Positions 16,914 through 26,331 are shown, counted from the stretch's first letter. The stretch: DNA of 64,000 nt from Halobacteriovoraceae bacterium (GCA_020635115.1 JACKAK010000002.1:310001-374000); one strand, 5' to 3'. A program made the numbers and translations. The notes: generated by a model from the letters alone, not told the origin.

Positions 16914-17473
16914 GCGTTCTGTTCAGGTAATTTAATTTCAGCGTTTTCAGTAGTGGTTTCTTCTATTGTCGTTTGAGTTCTTTGTCTTTGGACGTTGGTT
17001 CTTTTGGTATCATCAGAAGAAAATGAAACAATGTACTTTTTGAGATCAGTGTACATTGGGTGTTTCACTTCAAGTTTGCTATCTTGAAGAACAATTTGTC
17101 TAGCAATTTTCTTTTGATTGTTAATAACAAGTGGAGCTTTCAAATTAGCAGACATGTCTGTGACATTCTGAGGTATAGTTAAAATCGAGTAAATACTCGC
17201 TTGGTTTAAGTTTTCAAGTTCTAGAGAGGCCATTTCTGCAGGCAATAAATTGACCTTATAATCATGAACAAAAATTCTTGGTTCTAAAATAGGGAAAGCA
17301 ATCTCTGGCCTTTCAGTTGATTGAAGCCATAAAATGAGCGTTTGGTCATTAGGGTCGACGATAAAGAAAGAAGTGAGTTCATCAAATCCTAGTAAACCCT
17401 CTTTCAATCTAATGATATCCTTTTTGTCGACTTCAAGTTCTCCAAATCTCGTCGTATTTACTTTCACTTGCAT
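16910..17473 (-). CDS. fliW: flagellar assembly factor FliW
   Basis: A 187-residue protein, with the FliW pattern in the first 130 residues: TRFGELEVDKKDIIRLKEGL, LGFDELTSFFIVDPND, LQSTERPEIAFPILEP and a later IPQNVTDMSANLKAPLVIN. FliW binds the allosteric face of CsrA and is itself sequestered by flagellin, linking flagellin export to translation. The last 45 residues are a polar Thr/Gln/Glu-rich extension not seen in the usual 130-150-residue proteins. It lies 147 bp downstream of csrA in the same direction, as expected for the partner switch. Confidence 0.93.
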   Translation of the reverse strand: MQVKVNTTRFGELEVDKKDIIRLKEGLLGFDELTSFFIVDPNDQTLILWLQSTERPEIAFPILEPRIFVHDYKVNLLPAEMASLELENLNQASIYSILTIPQNVTDMSANLKAPLVINNQKKIARQIVLQDSKLEVKHPMYTDLKKYIVSFSSDDTKRTNVQRQRTQTTIEETTTENAEIKLPEQNA

Positions 17474-17620
17474 GGCCTCCGTTGCAATGGCCTTTCTTGG
17501 CCCCTAAGGTCTAGATTAGACCTTCGAAGATTGTAGCGGCCAGAGGACTGTGTACGCAAGAAGGAAATTCTTGCATTGAAGTAGAAAAATTATTGAAATA
17601 TGTAAGGAAATATTGGGCGT

Positions 17621-17857
17621 TTAGTCGTTTTTCTTGCCAAGTTCTTCTGCTAGTTTATGAATTCCTTCCATATCCGTTTGAGAGGCCTCTGTATTTTGCT
17701 GCTGAATTGCCTGATAAACTTCTTCTCTATGTATTTTAGTTTCTTTAGGCGCTTTAATTCCTAGTCTTACCTGTTTACCTTTAATTTGAACAACAACTAT
17801 CTTGATATGATCATCAATTGCAATGCTTTCCCCAAGCTTCCTTGTTAAAACTAGCAT
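17621..17857 (-). CDS. csrA: carbon storage regulator CsrA
   Basis: A 78-residue RNA-binding translational regulator. The N-terminus MLVLTRKLGESIAI is the family hallmark, followed by VVQIKGKQVRLGIKAPKE and HREEVYQAI. The conserved Arg of the family (R44 in E. coli, in the HREE segment) is present, so RNA binding to GGA motifs should be intact. It lies at the end of the hook-filament operon and before fliW, the arrangement of the FliW-CsrA flagellin feedback loop. The C-terminal tail is longer than in E. coli (61 residues), typical of species with FliW. Confidence 0.96.
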   Translation of the reverse strand: MLVLTRKLGESIAIDDHIKIVVVQIKGKQVRLGIKAPKETKIHREEVYQAIQQQNTEASQTDMEGIHKLAEELGKKND

Positions 17858-18030
17858 ATCTACCTCAGATTTTGGCCCTTACTGCGCCGTCTCTAGTCAC
17901 TTTTATGTAGGTCATCGTATATGATCGTCCCCAAAAAAAGGCAAGTAAAAAATGTAAGGTTTCCCTAAAAATCTTACTCAAGATATACAATTGACTATAG
18001 AAAATAAAGGTATAAAAGCGAGAAACTTTT

Positions 18031-19047
18031 TTACCTTAAAAAATCTAATAGTTTTTTGTTGAGCATATTCGAGCCCGACTTATAAGTAGTCTCAAGTATA
18101 TCCTTTTGCCTTGATATTTCAGAAAATAAATCAACAATGTCCGCGTCTACTAATTTGCTCTTTCTTTCTGCTGTATTTAATTTATTGACCTCAACACCTT
18201 CTTGCGCATTTTCAATTGAGTTGATTATAGAACCAACTCTTGTGCGCAGAGTAATTAAATTGGTAATAGACCTATCAAGACGTTCGAGCAAATCTTGAAC
18301 GACTTGTGGTTCATTGTTTTCAAGTGCTGAGACAAAATTTGAGAGTTGAGCAAAAATATTATCTTTTGTCGTGTAGGCCTGTTCTTCAATGGAATCTTCA
18401 CTCGCAAGATCTCTTTCGATCATTCTGGATTGCTTTTCTTTTCCAAGTTTAAGCTCAGGAATATCTTTTAAAGGGTGGCTAGATTTATTAATATTTAAAT
18501 CTGCTCCATAAAAAACTTCTTTTCCTGTCAAATTGATAGGAACAAAAAAATCTTTTGATACTTCAAGGTTGATTTTACCATTACTACCTAAATACTCCCC
18601 ATCAATATCAAAGGGCCTTGAGAGTGTTGAATGACCAGCAAATATAAATCTTTGCCCAACACGTCTGTTTGCAATTGCTAGGGCCTGATTTCTTAATTGT
18701 ATAACTTCATTTGAAACATTTGACCTGACATTCTTATCATAGAAATCAGATGATTGCTGAATGGCAAGTTCTTTGGCCTTAACGAGTATATTTGTGATTT
18801 GTTCTAAGGCCTCTTCTGTTGTATTAAGTTGCATAAGAGCATATGATGAGTTTCTTAAGTACTGCTCATTATCCTTTTGAACTGAACCAAGAGATAATGC
18901 TTCAACATTTGCAACAGGATCATCTGAAGGTTTACGAATTCTTTTAAGTGTAGAACCCTTAAGTTGCAAATCTTCCATTTTTGCCTTTGCTTTTTTTATA
19001 GAATTTTGCAATGCATTTGTAGCACTATTTTCTGATACTCTCGTCAT
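18031..19047 (-). CDS. flgL: flagellar hook-filament junction protein FlgL (HAP3)
   Basis: A 338-residue flagellin-like protein. The N-terminal helical region has TRVSENSATNALQNSIKKA and LKRIRKPSDDPVA (flagellin D0/D1 pattern), followed by AIANRRVGQRFIFAGHS. The C-terminal helices contain RVGSIINSIENAQ. It forms the second junction ring between hook and filament. It is 16 bp downstream of flgK in the same operon. Length is usual for the family. Confidence 0.94.
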   Translation of the reverse strand: MTRVSENSATNALQNSIKKAKAKMEDLQLKGSTLKRIRKPSDDPVANVEALSLGSVQKDNEQYLRNSSYALMQLNTTEEALEQITNILVKAKELAIQQSSDFYDKNVRSNVSNEVIQLRNQALAIANRRVGQRFIFAGHSTLSRPFDIDGEYLGSNGKINLEVSKDFFVPINLTGKEVFYGADLNINKSSHPLKDIPELKLGKEKQSRMIERDLASEDSIEEQAYTTKDNIFAQLSNFVSALENNEPQVVQDLLERLDRSITNLITLRTRVGSIINSIENAQEGVEVNKLNTAERKSKLVDADIVDLFSEISRQKDILETTYKSGSNMLNKKLLDFLR

Positions 19048-19063
19048 ATATTATCCAAGACCT

Positions 19064-20524
19064 CTATTTTTTGAGCGCTAATACCGTTTTAAACATATCA
19101 TCAGCTGTACTCATTACTTTTGCTGATGCTTCGTATGCATGCTGAAATCTCACAAGGTTTGATGTTTCTTCATCAATGGAGACTCCTGACACTCTTTCTT
19201 TTATAGTCTGACTCTGGGTAAGCAATCCTTCGGCCTGCTCCTGATCTAGTCTCGACTTTCCTGTCTCCATCCCTACATTTCCGATAGATTGTAGATATTT
19301 TTCTTCTAGTGTCGTTGTGCCATTATCTAGAATTTTTTCATGTTGTAATTTTGAAATGGCCAATGCAATACGGTTATCCCCTGGAGAATTCACATCAAGA
19401 GCTGTAATAATATTGCTTAAATCTTCCTTAACTTCATAGGAGAGTTCAATTTTCTCTGCCGCTCCTTTAACATTTTTAATATCTTCAAAAAAATTAATTT
19501 GCCCTGTTGGCCCTCGTCGATCAAACTTTACTGGTTCTTCACCATCTATGATGTCAATTTCTCGGTTTACAAATCCTCTTCTATGAATAGCGTTAACCGA
19601 TTTAGTTGTGTTGTAGGCAATTTGATCAATTTGTGACTTTAAAGCATCTAAATCACCATCTCTGACAGATATAAGTGCCCCAATTTTTCCCCCTCTTATT
19701 TTTGAAGTGACGGGAAAAGATTTTCTATCTTCAAAAAAAATGTCAATAGAGCCCTGATTATTTGGTGCTGTACCATCTGGATTAGTTCCAAAATTTAATG
19801 ACTGCACCTCTCCTGCAGCAACAAGAGTCCCAACACCTTGAATAGAAACGACAAAACGATTTTTTTCGTCTTGGTAAGTATGAACATCAAAATATTCAGC
19901 AATTGTCCGAATATGTTGATCTCGTTTGTCTCTTAAATCACCCGTTTCATCTCCAGATGCTTCCATGGTGGTAATTTTTGTATTTAACTCTGCGATATGT
20001 TTGGCGGCAATATTCACTTCGTCCAAACTTTGAATAATATTTCGATCTATATTTTTTGTGAGATCACCTAATGTTTCACGAATTCTTTTAAAATCTTTTA
20101 CGATTAATTGAGCATTATCTCTTACCACAGATCTAATGGTTTCATTTTCTGGTTGGTTCGCTAATTCTCTAAAAGAATTAAAAAAACGATTGAGTATTTT
20201 ATTTAAACCCTCATTGTCGATTTCATTAAAGATCATTTCAACTTGTTCTAACTGTCCTGTTCTATTTTCGAAGTATTTTGAACTTGATAGGTTGGAAACT
20301 AATCTTTTTTCAATATAAGGATCATGAATTCTATTTATATCTTTAACACGAACGCCATTGCCTTGATTCAATCCAGATTGGGTGACAGGAGAAGTTGATT
20401 GCAAATTTATCCTTTGCCTAGTGTATCCCTCAGTATTTGCATTTGCAATGTTATGACCAGTTGTCTCAAGGGCCTTTTTGGCCGCAAATAATCCAGAATT
20501 TCCAATGTTAAGTAAGTCCGCCAC
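19064..20524 (-). CDS. flgK: flagellar hook-associated protein FlgK (HAP1)
   Basis: A 486-residue protein. The N-terminal rod/hook motif is LLNIGNSGLFAAKKALETTG, followed by the HNIANANTEGYTRQR block that defines FlgK. The C-terminus has VSGVSIDEETSNLVRFQHAY, the terminal D0 helix motif, and ends AYEASAKVMSTADDMFKTVLAL. It forms the first hook-filament junction ring. The central domain is modest, giving a protein near the lower end of FlgK sizes. It lies between the FlgN-like chaperone gene and flgL. Confidence 0.96.
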   Translation of the reverse strand: MADLLNIGNSGLFAAKKALETTGHNIANANTEGYTRQRINLQSTSPVTQSGLNQGNGVRVKDINRIHDPYIEKRLVSNLSSSKYFENRTGQLEQVEMIFNEIDNEGLNKILNRFFNSFRELANQPENETIRSVVRDNAQLIVKDFKRIRETLGDLTKNIDRNIIQSLDEVNIAAKHIAELNTKITTMEASGDETGDLRDKRDQHIRTIAEYFDVHTYQDEKNRFVVSIQGVGTLVAAGEVQSLNFGTNPDGTAPNNQGSIDIFFEDRKSFPVTSKIRGGKIGALISVRDGDLDALKSQIDQIAYNTTKSVNAIHRRGFVNREIDIIDGEEPVKFDRRGPTGQINFFEDIKNVKGAAEKIELSYEVKEDLSNIITALDVNSPGDNRIALAISKLQHEKILDNGTTTLEEKYLQSIGNVGMETGKSRLDQEQAEGLLTQSQTIKERVSGVSIDEETSNLVRFQHAYEASAKVMSTADDMFKTVLALKK

Positions 20525-20588
20525 CTTAAAACCTTTAAGTAAAAAGTATTCATAAATAAATTATGCGTGTAGCGGTACAAAGAACCAT

Positions 20589-21107
20589 TTATTTTGCAGT
20601 GGTTCTTCCGGCCTCATTGTAAGTTGCATACTTTTTCTCACCCATTACATCTTGTCTGATTTCTTTGAGTGATAGTATCGCTTTATTCAAAAACAACTGA
20701 TTCTTCTTATTTTGAAGTTGAATCTTCTCAATTATATCAATTAAAAGTGAATTAAATCTAGATAGGTGACTTTGTCCTATGCTGTCTTCAAATTTTCGCA
20801 TTAAACTAAGTAAATCATTTACTGAACTCACTTTTTGATTTGAATAGTTTTCATTAACCTTTTTGATGAGATCCTGACGAATTTCTTCAAGTGTTCTTAT
20901 ATTTTGGACTACTTGATCTTTTTTAGAAATGACTCGCTCTAAATCCTCAATTTGAGAATCTAAAAGCAGGGCATACTCTTCACAAGTTAGATCTAAAAGA
21001 GTGTTATGTTCTTCACAAAACCTTTTCCAAACATCGATAATTTGGAAATATGTCAACATCATTTCTTTATTTTCCATATTTAGCTCTTTCTTCATTGCAG
21101 TATTCAT
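20589..21107 (-). CDS. FlgN-like flagellar export chaperone
   Basis: A 172-residue all-helical, charged protein with no hydrophobic segment. Sequence conservation in FlgN is weak; the call rests on its size, its helical make-up (EEYALLLDSQIEDLERVISKK; Leu-rich heptads) and its position directly before flgK and flgL, whose products FlgN escorts to the export apparatus. It overlaps flgM by 1 bp (TAATG), so translation is coupled. An alternative start at MENKEMM, ten codons in, is possible. Confidence 0.7.
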   Translation of the reverse strand: MNTAMKKELNMENKEMMLTYFQIIDVWKRFCEEHNTLLDLTCEEYALLLDSQIEDLERVISKKDQVVQNIRTLEEIRQDLIKKVNENYSNQKVSSVNDLLSLMRKFEDSIGQSHLSRFNSLLIDIIEKIQLQNKKNQLFLNKAILSLKEIRQDVMGEKKYATYNEAGRTTAK

Positions 21108-21433
21108 TAGAACTCACTCTCTAGAATTTTATCCGCTAGTTTTTCATAATCTATAGCATACTGACCACTATCAATTTGCTGTTTTAATGCTTTTACACGC
21201 TCAGAATTATCAATTTCGGGCGAAGCGTCAACAGCTTTTTTAATCCGTGAAAAATCTTTAATCGCACTAGAGATATCTACTTTAGAGTCTCTTTCACTCA
21301 TTTCTTCTAGCTCTTTCTTTCTTTCTTCATTGTTTCTTCTAAGCAAGGAAGGGTCTAGTTTTTTAGAGGCCTTAGTGTATTGCGTTTTATTTCCTGGAAA
21401 AAAAGGTGATCGATTATCAATATTGTTACTCAT
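21107..21433 (-). CDS. flgM: FlgM-like anti-sigma-28 factor
   Basis: A 108-residue polar, mostly disordered-looking protein. Its C-terminal part shows the FlgM pattern: serine/aspartate start, SRIKKAVDASPEIDNSERV, then VKALKQQIDSGQYAIDYEKLADKIL (R-V-x-x-I/L-K-x-x-I-x-x-G-x-Y-x-I/V-D-x-x-x-x-A-x-x-I/L). FlgM holds FliA inactive until hook completion, then is exported. It overlaps the upstream flgJ by 8 bp and the FlgN-like gene by 1 bp. Confidence 0.88.
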   Translation of the reverse strand: MSNNIDNRSPFFPGNKTQYTKASKKLDPSLLRRNNEERKKELEEMSERDSKVDISSAIKDFSRIKKAVDASPEIDNSERVKALKQQIDSGQYAIDYEKLADKILESEF

Positions 21434-21920
21434 AGACTTTCTCCTTAAGTCTTATTTGTTCTTTAGAATCTTTAGTTTGTGGTTCTAAATCTATATTTTT
21501 TATAAGTTGACCCTTGTCTTTGTTAATTTGTATTTGTTTATTTCTCTGTGAGATTTTTTGTAAGGCCTGCTCATTGGCCATGTAACGTTTATAATTTTCC
21601 TGTGTCCTTTGATTTTTAGGATATATTTGCTCAAGAATCAACCGTTGAAGTCCCAGGCCCCCGTCTTTTTCTGTTAGGATCCTTGCTCTTTCGCTATCTT
21701 GTAATGATTTATAGAATTGTTCACCTGATGATTGAGTTTCATCTCCAACAGTTTTGTTCATTTGTTGAATCATAAAATCTGCAAATTGTCTTTCCATGCC
21801 AGCCGCAACTTTTTTATACGGATCAGGAACTAAATGTAGATTATCAAGCTGATTGAGGGTTTGGCTTCGTTTAATTGGTGATTTGACCATTTCACCTAAA
21901 TTACTTGCTTTTATTGACAT
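21426..21920 (-). CDS. flgJ: FlgJ-type rod-binding protein (no muramidase domain)
   Basis: A 164-residue protein corresponding to the N-terminal rod-binding half of FlgJ: ERQFADFMIQQMNKTVG, GEQFYKSLQDSERARIL and GGLGLQRLILEQIYP. The peptidoglycan-hydrolysing C-terminal domain found in gamma-proteobacterial FlgJ is absent; a charged Gln/Lys-rich tail follows instead. So another enzyme must open the cell wall for the rod. It lies between flgI and flgM in the operon, 87 bp after flgI. Confidence 0.88.
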   Translation of the reverse strand: MSIKASNLGEMVKSPIKRSQTLNQLDNLHLVPDPYKKVAAGMERQFADFMIQQMNKTVGDETQSSGEQFYKSLQDSERARILTEKDGGLGLQRLILEQIYPKNQRTQENYKRYMANEQALQKISQRNKQIQINKDKGQLIKNIDLEPQTKDSKEQIRLKEKVYE

Positions 21921-22007
21921 CCTACATCCTTGTAAGTGACCGCCAGAATCATTCTAGCATCTATATTTTTTCAATCATAGATATTTTGACCTATCTATAA
22001 AAAATAC

Positions 22008-23009
22008 TTAGATTAATTCTATTTCACCAATAAGTGCTCCATTTTTTTGAAGTGCTTGAAAAATTGAAATCACATCATCAGGTTTAGTGCCTAGTGCATT
22101 TAGTCCTTTAACAAGATCTTGTAGAGTTGTGCTTTCTGGCATGAAGTAGAGATGTTTTGGCCCAGCATTAGCTCCTGCTTGAGGATCCTCTCCTCCTATT
22201 TGGATAGTGAGATCACCATGTCCAATGGCCACGGGATTGATTTTAACATCTCCTCCAGCAACAATTGTTCCTGTTTTTTCGTTAATTACTATTTTTGCTT
22301 TGAGATCTTGATAAACTTTAAAATTTTCAATTATGGCGAGTAAGGGGACAATTTTTCTTTTGTAGTGCATAGGTATAATGAGATCAACAGTGGTGGCATC
22401 TTGAGCACTTGCATATTTACCACCTAATTCCTGATTGATCACCTTTTCTATTCTGGCCGCCGTTGTAAAATCTGGTCTTTTTAAACTTAACCTTAGACTA
22501 TTTTTTTTGTTAAATTGCAAATCTAACTCTTTTTCAATAGTCGCTCCTCCATTTATAAGACCTCTTGTCGGAAAACGTTGTCCTGTAGTAATACCCCCTA
22601 TAGATACTGGACCACTTGCAACTGCATAGATATTTCCATCACCACCCTTAAGTGGTGAAACTAAAAGTGTACCGCCGGCCAGCGATGAAGCATCAGCAAT
22701 AGAAGAAACGGTGACATCAACTTTTTGTCCTGTTCTCGCAAATGGTGGAAGATTTGCAGTGACAACAACAGCTGCTACATTTTTAGAGCTAATTTCATTT
22801 TGGGGATTTAGTCCAAGTTTTTGAAACATTTTTTTTAGTGAATTATTGGTAATTTCTCCACCTGAATCTCCTGTTCCGTTTAATCCAATGACGAGACCAT
22901 ATCCAATAATTGGATTTGATCGAACACCTTTTACATCAACCAAATCTTTTAGCCTACTTGGAAGAGGGTAAATATTGAAACTGAGTAAGAATAAAAGCAG
23001 ATATTTCAT
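22008..23009 (-). CDS. flgI: flagellar P-ring protein FlgI
   Basis: A 333-residue periplasmic protein with a short signal peptide (about residues 1-17), then the unmistakable RLKDLVDVKGVRSNPIIGYG and LVIGLNGTGDSG, SSKNVAAVVVTANLPPFART, a GQKVDVTVSSIADASSLAGG block and, near the end, LQDLVKGLNALGTKPDDVIS. FlgI polymerises into the P ring around the rod in the peptidoglycan layer. It is slightly shorter than E. coli FlgI (365). The start is 3 bp after the flgH stop. Confidence 0.97.
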   Translation of the reverse strand: MKYLLLFLLSFNIYPLPSRLKDLVDVKGVRSNPIIGYGLVIGLNGTGDSGGEITNNSLKKMFQKLGLNPQNEISSKNVAAVVVTANLPPFARTGQKVDVTVSSIADASSLAGGTLLVSPLKGGDGNIYAVASGPVSIGGITTGQRFPTRGLINGGATIEKELDLQFNKKNSLRLSLKRPDFTTAARIEKVINQELGGKYASAQDATTVDLIIPMHYKRKIVPLLAIIENFKVYQDLKAKIVINEKTGTIVAGGDVKINPVAIGHGDLTIQIGGEDPQAGANAGPKHLYFMPESTTLQDLVKGLNALGTKPDDVISIFQALQKNGALIGEIELI

Positions 23010-23012
23010 AAA

Positions 23013-23828
23013 TTACCTCAATACATTGATTGTTGACTCTAATATATTCTTTGATGAGATTTCATCATTATCATTAATGTCTCTTCTATTAACAAGTGCA
23101 TGTACTTCTACTGTGCGCTTCTGATTTTTAAAGAGTACTTGTTTTCTTCCCTTAACCAGTAAATGATTTTTATTAATTTCTTCAATAACCACGGCCGAAA
23201 TCTTATCGATTACTTCTTGCTGAGGAGCTTGAGGTACTTGGGATGGAATTTGTGGAGAAGGAGGAGTACTGGACACTTTCTTCTTTTCTCCTTCTTTATT
23301 CTCTTTTGGCTTTTCTTCTTCCTCTTCTTTGTCTTTCTTTGGAGGATCTGGAAACGCTCTTTTTAATTCAAGTGAAATTTCATTTTTAAGTTTATCAAAA
23401 ACATTAATGAGTACAATATCTCCTCTTTGCTTAGATGTATCAGTTGAGAAGAGAAAATTTTCTTTTCCGGCCACGGCCCAAATACTTCCTGAAGTATCAT
23501 TATCCAAAAGATCTTCAGCTCTATATCGCTTTCTTGACTGTTGCGCGGGAACGTATTGTCTTTGAACATTTGGTGGAAGATTTTGTGTTGTTTGAGTTGA
23601 AGTTCCAGAATACCTGGAGTTATTGTCATTATTTTGGAGAGGATTTGAAGAATGGTTAAAAGAACTTTCGTTAGTTTGGTCATATGGTTTTCTATAGAGA
23701 TCAAATTTATCATTATTACTTATCGTCTTTTGATTGTCTTTATCTAAATCATCATAAAATCCATCAACCATTGATGAACAAGATGTGAATAATAAAATAG
23801 ATAAAAAATAGATGTATGAATTGATCAC
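23013..23828 (-). CDS. flgH: flagellar L-ring lipoprotein FlgH with a low-complexity insert
   Basis: A 271-residue outer-membrane lipoprotein (lipobox FTSC near residue 17) forming the L ring. The FlgH core shows as GSIWAVAGKENFLFSTDTSKQRGDIV before an insert and NHLLVKGRKQVLFKNQKRTVEVHALV after it; the family order W..., ..RVGDIITV, ...N.NL.V.GEK was used. Between them is a striking stretch (about 165-205) of Lys/Glu runs followed by Pro/Ser/Gln, absent from usual FlgH (about 230 residues). The N-terminal 90 residues after the lipid anchor are also Asn/Gln-rich and low in complexity. Confidence 0.92.
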   Translation of the reverse strand: MINSYIYFLSILLFTSCSSMVDGFYDDLDKDNQKTISNNDKFDLYRKPYDQTNESSFNHSSNPLQNNDNNSRYSGTSTQTTQNLPPNVQRQYVPAQQSRKRYRAEDLLDNDTSGSIWAVAGKENFLFSTDTSKQRGDIVLINVFDKLKNEISLELKRAFPDPPKKDKEEEEEKPKENKEGEKKKVSSTPPSPQIPSQVPQAPQQEVIDKISAVVIEEINKNHLLVKGRKQVLFKNQKRTVEVHALVNRRDINDNDEISSKNILESTINVLR

Positions 23829-24703
23829 AAGTCCACCTCTGCCTTGTTAAAATTGGTAACTTTTCCATATATTATTCTTTTATTATCAAGAGTTCTTAAT
23901 CTTATAATGTCACCAAGTTTTCCATGAGACATTGGAATAACCTTTGAAATGACATTTAACCTTCCCTTTTTATACTCTAACGTAAGAGGAGTTCCTGCTT
24001 TAACGAGGTTTATTTGAGCAATATCGTTTAGTTTGAGATAATCATTTGCTTTGAGATTTCTAATTACTTTATAAAATTGTATATTTTCCAAATCTTGAAG
24101 ATATATTTCGGGAGTAGATGTCTTTAACTTCACAGAAATAAATTGTGATTGGTTTAAACTTGGAGTTAATGGATTAATGTTGTATTTCAATTTAATTGCG
24201 CTAATTTCACTAAGGATATTTACCTGGATAAAATATTTCTCTATGATACTATTGTTTCGAACATGGTTAATTTGGATTGTGGTTTTTCCTAGCTTTTCGC
24301 AAGAAGAACAGATCGTTTCAAGATGATCATTTTTTTTCAAGCTAATGGCCGTTTTTTTTGGAAATTTTAAGACTGAAAAATGATATTGCTCAGAGATTTC
24401 TTTTCTTATGGTGTCGTTCAAAGTGATGATATTAACATTGTCATTTTTAACGATAATTTTTTCGCTTGGAAAATCTTCATTTATAAGTGACTCAATATAT
24501 TTTCCATTCACAATACCAATATATTCTAATATTCTCTCATTAAATTGATTTTTGATTAATTCATTACAATTGGAATTTATGATTACATCTTTGGATTTAA
24601 CTTCGATCATGTCTCTTAAAAGATAGATTGATTGACCAGTCTCAACCTCACAGGCATATGCATATTGTATAAAAATAAATATGAGTAATGAAATGAACTT
24701 CAT
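23825..24703 (-). CDS. flgA: flagellar P-ring assembly chaperone FlgA
   Basis: A 292-residue periplasmic protein: signal peptide (cut near YAYA-CEV), a divergent N-terminal part, then the SAF domain of FlgA from about residue 165 (VKLKTSTPEIYLQDLENIQF, LKANDYLKLNDI, VKAGTPLTLEYKKGRL and DIIRLRTLDNKRIIYGKV). It helps FlgI assemble. The C-terminal SAF signature is convincing, while the N-terminal half is poorly conserved. It overlaps flgH by 4 bp and lies 2 bp after flgG. Confidence 0.88.
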   Translation of the reverse strand: MKFISLLIFIFIQYAYACEVETGQSIYLLRDMIEVKSKDVIINSNCNELIKNQFNERILEYIGIVNGKYIESLINEDFPSEKIIVKNDNVNIITLNDTIRKEISEQYHFSVLKFPKKTAISLKKNDHLETICSSCEKLGKTTIQINHVRNNSIIEKYFIQVNILSEISAIKLKYNINPLTPSLNQSQFISVKLKTSTPEIYLQDLENIQFYKVIRNLKANDYLKLNDIAQINLVKAGTPLTLEYKKGRLNVISKVIPMSHGKLGDIIRLRTLDNKRIIYGKVTNFNKAEVDL

Positions 24704-24705
24704 TT

Positions 24706-25491
24706 TTACCTTATATTATTTACTGTTTGTAACATTTGATCTGCTACAGTCATTACTTTCGAATTCATTTCATATGCTCTTTGTGCTTTTATTAAGTTAG
24801 TCATTTCATTCATAATGCTTACATTTGAGAGCTCAAGTGCTCCTTGCTGTATAAATCCTGAACTATTTTCACCGGCCACATTTTGAAAAGCTTCTCCACT
24901 AGAAGCTGTTTTTAAAAATAAATTTTTCCCTGCAGATTTAAGCCCAACTGGATTTGTAAAAGTAAATACTGGAATTTGCCCTAAACCAACAGGTTCTGTT
25001 TCTCCTGAAACGAAGGCATCTACATCACCTTTTTCTGAAACACTGACACTTTTTGTATTAGGAGGGAGTTGAATTGCAGGAAATATTGCATGGCCATCTT
25101 TAGTGACAATTTTACCAGTATTATCCACGTTAAAAGCTCCATCTCTAGTATACCTAACTTCACCATTTGGCATTATAATTCCAAAAAATCCCTCACCATT
25201 GAGCATCAGATCAAAAGGATTGTTTGTAATCTGTGGACTACCTTGAGTAAATTCCTTTCTCGTTGCAGAAACCTTTGAACCCGATCCTACTTGAATACCC
25301 ACGTTTCTGATCGTATTATCAGATGTTGCAGCTCCAGGTTCATCTATTGTTTCATAATAAAGATCTTCAAACTCTGTTCTTGATTTCTTAAAACCCACTG
25401 TGTTTACGTTTGCAATATTGTTTGAAATATTATTTACATTTTCATCTTGTGATTTCATTCCTGTAGCTGCTGTATTAAGAGCTCTTATCAT
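24706..25491 (-). CDS. flgG: flagellar distal rod protein FlgG
   Basis: A 261-residue rod protein. The N-terminal motif RALNTAATGMKSQDENVNNI is followed by SNNIANVNTVGFKKSRTEFE, FDLMLNGEGFFGIIMPNGEVRYTRDGAF, and the C-terminus SNVSIMNEMTNLIKAQRAYEMNSK. Length and the full set of FlgG landmarks match the family (260). FlgG forms the distal rod through the peptidoglycan to the outer membrane. It is second in the operon after flgF, 9 bp apart. Confidence 0.97.
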   Translation of the reverse strand: MIRALNTAATGMKSQDENVNNISNNIANVNTVGFKKSRTEFEDLYYETIDEPGAATSDNTIRNVGIQVGSGSKVSATRKEFTQGSPQITNNPFDLMLNGEGFFGIIMPNGEVRYTRDGAFNVDNTGKIVTKDGHAIFPAIQLPPNTKSVSVSEKGDVDAFVSGETEPVGLGQIPVFTFTNPVGLKSAGKNLFLKTASSGEAFQNVAGENSSGFIQQGALELSNVSIMNEMTNLIKAQRAYEMNSKVMTVADQMLQTVNNIR

Positions 25492-25500
25492 TATTGTCTC

Positions 25501-26331
25501 CTAGAATTTAATAATTTCGTTCACCGATTTATTTGCGATATTATCATATGTTTTAATAACCCTCTGAATAGATTCAAATTGTCTATTTGCTTTTATAAGT
25601 TCTGACATTTCTTCAACAGCATTTACATTGGATTCCTCGATAAAACCTTGATGTACAGTACTCGCAATCTCTTTTGTTTTTAAATTTGAAATATTACTAT
25701 TTATATATAAAGAGTTTCCTTGCTTCTGTAAGTTATCTAAATTTTCAAATTCAACAATTGAAAGATCTCCAAGAGGTGATCCATTTACAAAGATCTTACC
25801 TTGTATATTCACTGATAAATTACCAGAGGGAAGTTGTATTATTCTTTCTTCTGGAGTCGGTAATGGTTTATCTTGAGCTGTACTTTCTTCAGGCAGATCT
25901 AAATGCTTTAGAACTTTGTATCCATCAGCAGTTATTAATTCGCCTTGATTGCTAATTGTAAAAGACCCATTTCTAGTGTATCGCAGCCCTTGTGGAGTTA
26001 AGACTTCAAACATTCCTTTGCCATTTATAGCAAAGTCAAATAAATTTGAAGTTGGTCGAAGCTGGCCTTGGATAAATTTGGTGTGTGAACCACTAACTTT
26101 TACAAACGCATGCTCGGCACCATAAGATTTGTAAAAATCCTCAGGTGCCCACTCTTTTCGTGGAATATCGATATCAAGATCTTTACCAGTCAGAGCTGAT
26201 AAATGTTCCTTAAAAATTAAGTGATCTTTCTTAAATCCGGGAGTATTTGAGTTCGCAATATTATTTGCGATTGTGTCAACTTTTTTTTGTTGAGCAATTG
26301 CCCCTGAAAGGGGAACCCATAATTCCTTCAT
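25501..26331 (-). CDS. flgF: flagellar proximal rod protein FlgF
   Basis: A 276-residue rod protein of the FlgF/FlgG family and the first gene of the operon. It begins KELWVPLSGAIAQQKKVDTI, followed by ANNIANSNTPGFKKDHLIF, then NLFDFAINGKGMFEVLTPQG and RYTRNGSF, ending with NAVEEMSELIKANRQFESIQ. It differs from FlgG by an insert in the middle and a shorter match to the terminal helix, supporting FlgF. GAGGGTG precedes the ATG at 26331. A promoter for the whole operon should lie in 26332-26550. Confidence 0.93.
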   Translation of the reverse strand: MKELWVPLSGAIAQQKKVDTIANNIANSNTPGFKKDHLIFKEHLSALTGKDLDIDIPRKEWAPEDFYKSYGAEHAFVKVSGSHTKFIQGQLRPTSNLFDFAINGKGMFEVLTPQGLRYTRNGSFTISNQGELITADGYKVLKHLDLPEESTAQDKPLPTPEERIIQLPSGNLSVNIQGKIFVNGSPLGDLSIVEFENLDNLQKQGNSLYINSNISNLKTKEIASTVHQGFIEESNVNAVEEMSELIKANRQFESIQRVIKTYDNIANKSVNEIIKF

